Assembly: GCA_964019415.1 (NCBI GenBank) | Contig: OZ025886.1 | Span: 731,884 to 795,883, forward strand | From: Ianthella basta | Lineage: Eukaryota; Porifera; Demospongiae; Verongiida; Ianthellidae | DNA: 64,000 nt | Reading direction: 5' to 3' | Part shown: piece after piece, positions 55,224 through 64,000 of the stretch | How positions within the stretch are numbered: the stretch's first letter is position 1 | Layout: the number at the start of each line of letters is the position of its first letter | The notes under the pieces: model-generated | Database searches by the model: none | What the model saw: the letters and a program-made list of their open reading frames with translations, nothing else | Told to the model about the DNA's origin: nothing | Position numbers and translations under genes: made by a program

Positions 55224-57387
55224 CTGCATAAGTGTGGAAGGGGGCGTGGCCTACATGATGTCTTCTACATGTATATGTCATGTCTGTAACCATGTGAGTG
55301 TGAGTGTAGCTACAAAATAATTATTTACACATTATGCATGCTTTCAAGTCTGCGTGTGAATGCACTTACTGATACTAAAATGAGTGAATGCTGTCCGATC
55401 TGGTATGGTATGCGATTGTATGCACAGTGAATGTGATGAATTTAATACCATATGCAGACATATAATTATATGTAGGTTTATACCCGCCACTGAGAAAAAC
55501 AAACTATATATGGCAGACTTGTTTTAAATGAAGAGTCTGGAAGATCGGAAAATATCATTCCTGTGGTGTTCCCTTGGCCATGCAGTTCATTCCATTCAAA
55601 TCCAGTGTATAGTCAAGATAGTGTACATGCACATGCACTCACACACACACACTCACAGCGAGGAAGACAAGCACACTGCAGAACCTATCTTATCAATGGA
55701 ACATGAAATGAAGTTAGACATCAGATCTGAACATTCTGTGAAAGGATACAAATCTGAATTATTAATTGTACTATCATTTAGTGTGTGCTGCTTGTGAATC
55801 ATTGTGTTAATTCTTGAAGGACAACTGTCACTATCAGTGAAACTTATAGAAGTAGCACTAATGTGCATGCATGGGTTTAGAGGAAGAGGCTGGTTTGAAT
55901 ACTGTATCCCCATAAAAGCCATGTAAATTCCCAAACATACGTAGCATTAACTAGTCCATCCAAGAAGCATTATCTCCTGAAATACTATCACCTGGCATAT
56001 CTTAATACTCCTGGTGTTACTGGGCTGTAGTGTGACATAATTAGAAATGCAAATAATGTAACATCAGTATTTATGGAGCGTTGATGAGCATTCACTTAGC
56101 TGTAGGTCTGGTTCCAGTAAAACGTTTCGACTACGAGGTTCTTCATCAGTTACAAAACTGGTTCTGGCTATTACTGCACACGGAAATGCTCGGAAATAAT
56201 CAAAGAAAGAGTACAAATCCATTTTATCAACAGCCATTGAGTAACCTCCTCAAATATTGGTGGAAATATGTATATTCATCTACGACAGCTCATACAGTGG
56301 AAAGCTGACCTACCTACTGACCTATCCCACCAGTTAGCTCAAGTGTACAAGCTGACCACTGATTTGGAGGAAGGATGCAACCACGTGGAGCCACAGCTGA
56401 CAGTCAGAGTGCCAACCATACCACAGCAGGAGGGGAGCAAAGACTGTGGTGTGTATGCGATTGCCAATGCATATCATGCAGCCCGGAAACATGATATTAG
56501 AGGCATCCTTTTAGACAGGAAAAAATGAGAAGTCACTTGGCAAAGTACTTCCGCCAAGGAAAGATGTTCCCATTCCAAAGGAAGAGGTATAGCCCCAAGT
56601 TCTTGCACCCACGAAAGCCAAACAATATCTGTCTGCACTGCAGTTGTCTCATGCCAACATGCATGTGTGTGTTGGGTTGAAGGCAATGCAAACTTCGGAG
56701 GAACAATGGATTTGTAATGACTGTGCACGAGTACATGACATTGTGGTATGTAAGCTACAACTTTATTTTCACAACATTATAGCTATAGCTACTCTGTATA
56801 TGTATTCATCCACTTGTGTGCTTAGAGTCATGTACTTTTATGAAGTTCAAATTCCCATGCATGCATGTATTGTGCTGATGAAAATGAAATGCATACCTAG
56901 TATTTGGCATGGAAATCCTAGAATGTAGACACAGATTAAGGGTTCACATATTTCAGGGTAGGTCCAAAGATCTCAGTCCATTTCTAAAATATTTGTTCCG
57001 GGGGCCCAAATATTTCAAAATATTTGGACACACTGGGGAACCTTTTTAGGGGGATCCAAACTTTACATGACAGGCAATAGCGCGTGTAGCTCCATAGATA
57101 GTCTGGGTGCCCAGTACGTGCTGTCTAGGCAACCTCTAGTTCTCTGTGTGAACGCTCGCTAAACTGCCTTAATCGAAGCGACGCTTTGCACCAGTGTAAA
57201 CGGACGTCTTCAAATCAGTGTAGCGTTTGGCGTTAAACTGCTGCTGTCGGAGAATTTCTATAACGCTCTCCATTCGGGCGACTTATCTCCTTTGCTTTAA
57301 CGGTCATACTGTCGTTACATATGGTCATCATGAACCTCTACGACATCATCAACAGTGGCAAAATATTTCCACTCGCGTGCGAGAGGC
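55224..57387. other. Spacer upstream of gene C
   Basis: Copy of the gene B 5' region, but with the non-calcium EGF exon deleted between about 56055 and 56165. Contains Ulp1 copy 3. The 5' exons of gene C were not found. Confidence 0.45.
56165..56745 (+). pseudogene. Ulp1 (C48)-PHD transposon-type pseudogene, copy 3
   Basis: Same TGA after the catalytic His (56238-56240), same A-run loss as copy 2, [21 protein letters not shown] retained in frame up to the loss. A deletion removes the middle of the PHD-like finger. Confidence 0.6.
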
Positions 57388-57988
57388 CGGTGTCACGGTT
57401 TATTCCATCCCCCCAGTTTTGTATCCCCCCGGGTAAAATAAACTAGGATACTTCATCCCCCGACTTCGAATTTCTGAGTATTTCTTAACTCTTTTTGGTG
57501 TGTTTCATCTCGAGGGTTTGTTTTGACATCCATCAACCCTGCTTTGACAAGCAGTTGCTAAGATTCGGACCGTTGCTTGCTCCTCACATGCTCAGGCTGT
57601 AGCGTCGATGTACCTGCACATCGATGTCCACCAGTTTGTGAAACTGCACGCTGTACTGCTATTCAAGCACTTCTGCTCGTTGTAGTAGTGCCCTCTTGAC
57701 ATTCTTCGAGAACCCAGAGGACTACACAAGCATCCCAGCCATGGCAGAGGGACAAAAACCTCACCGCGGTCGTCAGTTAACAAGATTGATGTGGTCTTCT
57801 GCAAGGACTGCAAAGGAAGTGCAGGGTTCGCAGACATCGTCACCTAACAGTTTCTTCTGGTAGTGGTAAGTCTCATCCTGCAGCAGGGTGCATTTTACTA
57901 GCTTCTCTCAGCATTTCTGTGTCGTTTAACCAACTTTCGGTTACCCGGGGGGATACTTTATATGGGGGTAAAATAAACTGTGACACCG
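57388..57988. mobile_element. 601-bp TIR element with 3-bp target duplication
   Basis: Ends cggtgtcacggtttatt and aataaactgtgacaccg. Flanks ggc/ggc fit a 3-bp target duplication in gagaggccatctcgc, and the two sister blocks (near 19606 and 42980) have the site empty. The minus-strand 83-codon frame at 57592-57843 has no recognised domain. Superfamily not assigned. Confidence 0.7.
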
Positions 57989-58741
57989 GGCCATCTCGCA
58001 AAGTGCGTGCGAAACTACCGCGCGCTGGTCCGTGATGTTAGTACGTAGATGAGTACGTTGGCTAAACCGCTTTGATCCAATCGAATCGACTCTAACTCGG
58101 GTTTCTATCAACTTGCTCCGCTATGTAAACGGGTGTTCAAATAGGACTTCGACGTGCTCTAGCTTAAACGGGCCGTATGATAATTATGTGGACACGCAGT
58201 GAGCTGCATACTTCCTGAACCTGCATCCGTGCACGAATGATCAGCTCATCTTGCTGTTGTAGTTACTGGGCTACGATAGGCCCTGAGGATGTCAGTCCTG
58301 TCGAAACGAATCCTTTTGTACTAGCAGCACTGGTATTCCAGCATACGTCGACCATGCACTCGGCTGATAGACTAGTACTGGGGCACTCAAGCATGTCACT
58401 AACACATCTTTAATCCTCCATGCTGTATGCACCATGCACATTCTCCTAGTATACAGATTTCCGATAATCGCGAAAGTACTCGATGGAGCTGGTCCAATCT
58501 TTTCATTTCAGATAAATTTTATATTGCAGCTAGTAGTTCGCACCGCGGCACTGCTACTATAGCATATAGTGGTTCACACTTACCAGTATTTGTATATAAA
58601 GCTGCCGGCTAATGCATGACTGCCAATAGCAGCAGCAGATCCACTGATCATGTCAGTAATATAGACCATCCTCACTCCTGCTTGTTAGGTGTACAGCTTT
58701 TCTCACCTTCTGCAGGCACCTCTAGACTTCCTTTAATCAGT

Positions 58742-59005
58742 ATGGCCAACACCACTGCAATACAGCAAACAGTGAGTCTAGCTGTACCACCAGTCCTCTC
58801 CATGATGGAACCCACAGAGCTACTCTCAATATTTCAGCCTGAGGCAAGTGAAGAACAGTGCAAGGAGTGTTATTATATAATAGTACCAAACTACTGTGTG
58901 CTGACCATCCCTGTGAATCCCTTCAAAGGGACAATTAGGAGCATTAGGTTGCATTTCGGCATTCCAGTATGTTGCAGCAGCTGCCATATCCAGGGAACTG
59001 ACTAA
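58742..59005 (+). CDS. Repeated small ORF, longest copy, unknown function
   Basis: 87 codons: MANTTAIQQTVSLAVPPVLS, then EEQCKECYYIIVPNYCVLTI and a Cys-rich end CCSSCHIQGTD. It is one of four repeated copies; the others carry early stops. The Cys pattern (CxxC, CCxxC) is suggestive, but no family is recognised. It may be a relic of a repetitive element. Confidence 0.3.
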   Translation: MANTTAIQQTVSLAVPPVLSMMEPTELLSIFQPEASEEQCKECYYIIVPNYCVLTIPVNPFKGTIRSIRLHFGIPVCCSSCHIQGTD

Positions 59006-59527
59006 TGCACTGAACATATATAGCAATACTGACATATATTAATTATGTGATAGTGTTACATTGGACCTTTTGTGTGTCCAGTGCCTTATGGTGTGGCACA
59101 CTTTAATAATGATGATTGATTGATTGAATGGTTGATTATAACCGTAACTGTGGCTATATCTCTACAATCACACCTGCAATACCCATAGGTAATAACTGAT
59201 TATTGTATGCTGTTGTTGTCACTGTTTAATGTTCTGCATGGATCGATGGATGGACAGTTTTCAGTTATGTAGGTACCCTTCCAATGTATCTGTAGCATTT
59301 ACTAATGTGTGTTGGTCTAGTACTCTTACTTATGCCTACTGTTCCTTTCCTGTACCTCCCCCCATAGCTACATGGACCCTTTTCTGCTGTCATGTATTTG
59401 GCAACCCTGCACTCAGTCTGGGGAAATTGTGTAATTCACCTGAATGATTTTGGTATGTGTCCTATTTCCCTATATTCATAATAGCCTTTAATTATCACTG
59501 TAACACTGCACACTCTATGCCTACCTT

Positions 59528-59625
59528 CGAGAATGACAGGTTACATGTCACATGTAACCTGTCATTCGATCTGGGAGGTAGACATTAATGTTGAGTCAAC
59601 ATTAATGTAATCTGTCATTCTAGGA
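59528..59625. repeat. Paired palindromes
   Basis: gaatgacaggttacatgt and its exact inverse around a single base, followed by a 13-bp-arm palindrome acattaatgttga/tcaacattaatgt and a further ctgtcattc. Probably a foldback element. Confidence 0.7.
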
Positions 59626-62600
59626 TTTAGGTATGTTAAGATGTGTGCAGTGTTACATGTGTAAATATTTTCATCAGGAGTGCATAATGAGAAGTGCTCC
59701 TGTTTTAAAGTATAGGGAAATATGCAATAACATTGTAACACTACCTATGCAGTAAAGGGATGAGTGGCTAGGAAGAGAGATCTCAAGCTTTTCAATCACA
59801 CTAGCCAAATAACCCTCCAGTGAACAAATCTAGAGTTCCTGGCAAAGTTCTGCAGTTACTGTAAGCTAAACATAGTAAAGTGTGGGATGTGTCAATGACC
59901 GAAGAGCCTAGGCTCTCTGCATGCCAATGTAGCTAGGTATGTGTCTCTATAGCAACATACGTGACTTATCCTGTGTGGACTATTGTGTCCATATTTATTG
60001 TGTTACACACACTTTCAAGCTAGCTACGTATATATGGTGCAAGCACTAATACTTGTAATATTTCACATACAAGCACATCATGGCTTCGTGTAATGTAATA
60101 TGGTTACCTGTCCATAAGTAGACCTATATCAGCCATACACTGACTGCCCCACATTGCTGCCTGCATGACTGCATCACTACACTTGGTAGGCTGGTTTGGT
60201 ATCAACAGCATTGTATATAGCTTTATAACGCCACAACCATTGCACCCAAAATGAATGTGTACAAGGGAAATTGATTCAGTTTGGATGTGCTTTCCTTTGG
60301 AAGTCAAACTGTGTTGTGTAGGTCTTGTTGCATGCAAGTAACAGTACCCTAGGCCTTCTTAAAATACAGTACATTGCTGCAAATTCACACAGGCTTTGTG
60401 TAACAGCTGAACCAGACACATCTGGAGAATGTGGCTATGTACAAACTATAAGTGTGGCACTGTATTAATGTATTTTGTATTGGTTATAATTTGTCATATT
60501 TTGTATCTGTGCTTTGTTCATTATACATTTCTTGTGTAGCATAGCAATTTTACACATCAGATTCTGTACAACGATACATCTCTGAAGTATTATTTGCACT
60601 GTGCAATGAGAAGAGAATGTCACCAGTTTCTGTGGTATTGAAGAGTACATGGTGAATCTAAAAGTTGATCAGAGACCTTCTCTCCACAGTTGAAGACCCT
60701 TGTGGCAAGAGGTTAACGTGTGATGCTTATTAATCAAACGGCATTCCCAGTTCCACCCACGCCCAAAGTACTACCTGCATGTATGTGTATGTAATAACTT
60801 TACTGCACATCACACACTGATACTGATTAACCCTTTCCTTCTGCATGCATGACTACAGCACTACATTTGGTTAGCATGCTATGTCTCTGTCATTTGTATA
60901 AATGACTGCCACACGTTGCTGGCTGCCTACAATAAGTATATCGAATGAGGGAGATTGGAAAGTGAGTGTGTGTGTTTGTGTGCACATAACAAAATCCATC
61001 TGCATGTCTTTTATGCATCCAAAGGTAATGGCCAGAGAGATTAGGTTCCTTTGCCAGTGTATCCGCCTCAGTAGATACGAACGTGACCAGCTCTGTGCGG
61101 TCTGGTGTGGCTGCATTATATACAATGGCATATGTGCACTCAGTTGTAATTGTAGGCTTGTAATACTAAACATTCTAGCACATGGTTTCAGGTAAGGTAA
61201 TACGATTACCTGTCCTAATTCAGTAAACTGGTAAACTGATAATATGAGCTATGTCTCTGCCATGAAAACAATGACTGCCACACATTGCTGGCTGCCTGCC
61301 TCTATCCCTATACCTGTACTAAGGAGGCAGTTGCACACCCTTTGGCAGTGTGAACATCTCAGTGATACGTATAGGTAGCTGTACATTGCTGCCAAATTGA
61401 CTGGTGCCATTTGTGAGTGGGCGCACTAGGAATCTTCATGGACAGCATACAGGTAGCTACAGTACTGCTGCTTGTGTGTATGTTTGTGTGCACATGGACA
61501 AATCCATCCTGCATGTGATTATTTTTGCTACATTCAGTAATCAAACATAATAATTATATTAAAGAGTAGAAGGTTGGGCAGAGAGATTAGGTTCCTTTGC
61601 CAGTGTATCTGCCTCAGTAGATACGAACGTGACCAGCTCTGTGCGGTCTGTTGTGGCTGTGTTGAACACAGACTGTCAGTGTATGCTTGTAATACTTAAC
61701 ATTCTAGCACATGGCTTCAGGTAAGGGAATACAATTACCTGTCCTAAGTCAGACTTGCTTGGTTACTCACCCCACATTGCTGCTTGCATGACTGTGTCAC
61801 TACCCACTTCTTCCTTCGGTCGCGGGTACACTGGGCAACTGCACTGAGCACTAAGGCAATCACAAACTGTGTACAGGCACTTATATAGGATACCAGACAA
61901 CATAACACAGAAAGACAAAGCGGTGTTCACAGCCTGCGCTACACAAAATACATTCATAGTAATACACTAATACATTGCATGACATAGAATCAACACATAC
62001 AAAGACAAGTGACAGTCACATGACAAGAAGCCACACTCAGCACTGTTACATCATTAAGTTTACAATATTTGCTTCTTTGTATACATTGTCTGGATACATG
62101 TGGGTCATGAGCTGTGGATGGAGTAGTGTGGCTGTATGACTAGCTGATGTACTGTGTTACATACTGTACATGAGCAATGAACACAATGTGGTACCTTCTA
62201 TGGATTCTTGTCTTTCATTATGTGTTATAATTGACATGTGGGTCATGAGCTGTGCACTATGTTAACTAATCATACAATATCTCCTCCCACGCAAGCACAA
62301 AACTACTTGTGTATGGAAATTACCTTCATATTATCTCTGATCAATAATTTGTGCAGCAATGTTTCTAGGCATATGCAAAGGTGACTTGTATTAACTGTAC
62401 GAATGCAACACAAGCTTCATTGCATTCAAGTATTAGGTGATTTGAACACACTCTCTGATGCACAATAACATATTTGATTTCATGCATCCACTATATTGTG
62501 CCATGTATAGACCTATAGCTGCACTCTCCTACTGTATCATGTGTGGACCTATGGCTATCCTACTCAGATACAGACACTACGTGTTACTCATTGTATGCTA

Positions 62601-62636
62601 CAGTTCTACCTTGTGGGTTTACTACATGTGAGCCAC

Positions 62637-64000
62637 GATGGTACATGGTCTATACTACTGATCATGTCAGTAGTATAGACCATCCTCACTCATACTTCTT
62701 AGGTGTACAGCTTTTCTCACCTTTTATAGGCACCTCTAGACTTCCTTTAATCAGTAAGGCCAACACCACTGCAAAATAGCAAACATTGAGTCTAGCTGTA
62801 CCGCCAGTCCTCTCCATGATGGAACCCACAGAGCTACTCTCAATAGTTCAGCTCGAGGTGAGTGAAGAATAGTGCAAGGAGTGTTCGTATATAGCACCCA
62901 ATTACTGCATACTGATCACCCTTTGTACCCTTTAGCTAGGTTACATTTTTGCATTCCAGTATGTTGCTACAGAAACCAGTGAATTGACCAATGCTCTGAA
63001 CCTAGTATTAGGACTACTGGCAGACAAATTATGCTTTAGTGCTACATTGGACCTTTGTGTGTCCCAGCACCTTATGGTTTGATGCACTTTAATAATGATG
63101 ATTGATTGATTTGTTGATGGCAGCCGTAACTGTGGCTATATCTCTACAATCACACCTGCAATACCCATAGGTAATAACTGGTTGTTGCATGCTGTTATTG
63201 TCAGTGCTCAATGTTCTGCATGGATGGAACAATTATATAGGTATCCTTCTGTGTATAGCATGTACTACTATGTTCTGTCTAGTAGCTGCTCTTATTTGCA
63301 CCTATTGTTTATTCATTTTACCCTCCCCCCTCCTTCTCAATAACTATACAGCTATGTGGTCCCTTTTCAGTTGTACATGTGTTTTCGCAAACGTGCCCTC
63401 GGGGAAACGTGCCTGCAAATGGTAGACAACAGGAATGCCGCATCCAACAGGGTGGGTTTCCATGCAGCTCATGCATTTCAGTGTGTGTTCTATTTCCCTA
63501 AATGTGATAACGTTAACATTGTAACACTACATGCTTTATGTCTATGTCCTGGAATGACAGGTTAAATGTCAACATCATTGTCACCTGTGACCAAACAGAC
63601 TAAGTACCTTTGCCAGTATTATGTGCCTCATCAGTAGATATGGACCTGACCAGTCCTGTAGATATGAATGTGACCAGTCCTGTAGATATGAATGTGACCA
63701 GTCCTGTAGATATGAATGTGACCAGTCCTGTAGATAGGAACGTGACCAGTCTTGTGTGGGAAGTTGTTGTCTTAATTGTTACTATACCTATACATACATG
63801 GCATGCACACTCAATTGCATGCCTGTAATACTTCACATTCTAGCACATGCCTTCATGTACTCTAACATCCTTGTATATATTACCTGTCATGATTTAGACT
63901 TGTTTGGTTTGTGTCCACCACACTCATCCTGCATGCCTAACATTGCTGGTTGCATAACTGCATCACTACACACATACACTACTTCATGTCCAGTGTACAC
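62637..64000. repeat. Fourth, partial and shuffled copy of the flank block
   Basis: Starts with the hairpin sequence joined abruptly to the gene flank at 62634. It then follows the order seen at 20311 and 43261, including a broken copy of the small MANTT ORF. No supported gene in this stretch. Confidence 0.6.
63634..63753. repeat. 24-bp minisatellite, about five units
   Basis: Unit gtagatatgaatgtgaccagtcct repeated with minor changes. The frame MNVTSPVD is open through it but lies in repeat DNA. Confidence 0.85.

Larger units (their letters stand above)
57205..62634. repeat. Third 3'-flank block, belonging to a missing fourth gene copy
   Basis: Matches the blocks downstream of genes B and C up to 62634, where similarity stops about ten bases before the expected stop codon. 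It contains a local duplication of about 0.5 kb (cagtagatacgaacgtgacc at about 61068 and 61614). Confidence 0.75.

Noticed and set aside
63610-63828. Frame with MNVTSPVD repeats
   Set aside because: It is a 24-bp minisatellite in translation with no surrounding gene structure.

Overview
The window looks like metazoan nuclear DNA, most likely from a sponge (an Amphimedon-like demosponge). This is inferred from AT-rich sequence, short GT-AG introns, and calcium-binding EGF, Ig and FN3 domains each encoded by single symmetric phase 1-1 exons, with Ulp1/PHD-type transposon relics beside them. No prokaryotic gene organisation, rRNA, tRNA or CRISPR array was recognised.

The backbone is a tandem cluster of three paralogous single-pass membrane receptors, all on the minus strand. 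Gene A stops at 232, gene B at 23709 and gene C at 47124. I traced exons by GT/AG sites, phase and three-way comparison. The chains close in frame: about 2,453 codons for A, 1,851 for B and 1,100 for C, all with an unresolved 5' end. The last seven exons have the same layout in all three: an FN3-like exon, a membrane-proximal module, a short exon with a furin-type RxRR site, a transmembrane exon, a 34-nt micro-exon, and a terminal exon ending in ETDSL-stop. The intracellular tail is about 30 residues, so these are not receptor kinases or phosphatases.

The ectodomains differ strongly. A has at least 9 Ig and 11 FN3 domains and no EGF found. B has 21 EGF, 3 Ig and 4 FN3. C has 8 EGF, 2 Ig and 3 FN3. 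A grew by duplicating an Ig-FN3 unit of about 1.58 kb and a larger block of about 3.75 kb. B grew by duplicating a 206-bp EGF exon plus intron (33271-36072).

Layout: 1-231 is 3' flank of A; 232-16378 gene A; 16379-23708 is a spacer with MITE-like elements, hairpin tandem repeats and the 3' flank of B; 23709-40101 gene B; 40102-47123 is a spacer with a 627-bp TIR element, an Ulp1/PHD pseudogene and the 3' flank of C; 47124-55223 gene C; 55224-64000 is another spacer with a third Ulp1/PHD relic, a 601-bp TIR element and the 3' flank of a fourth copy, cut just before its stop codon. Several transposon insertions can be dated because the duplicated neighbour preserves the empty site.

The common anchor and tail, variable ectodomain and ongoing exon-level duplication suggest a rapidly evolving family of adhesion or recognition receptors. 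That role is inference.
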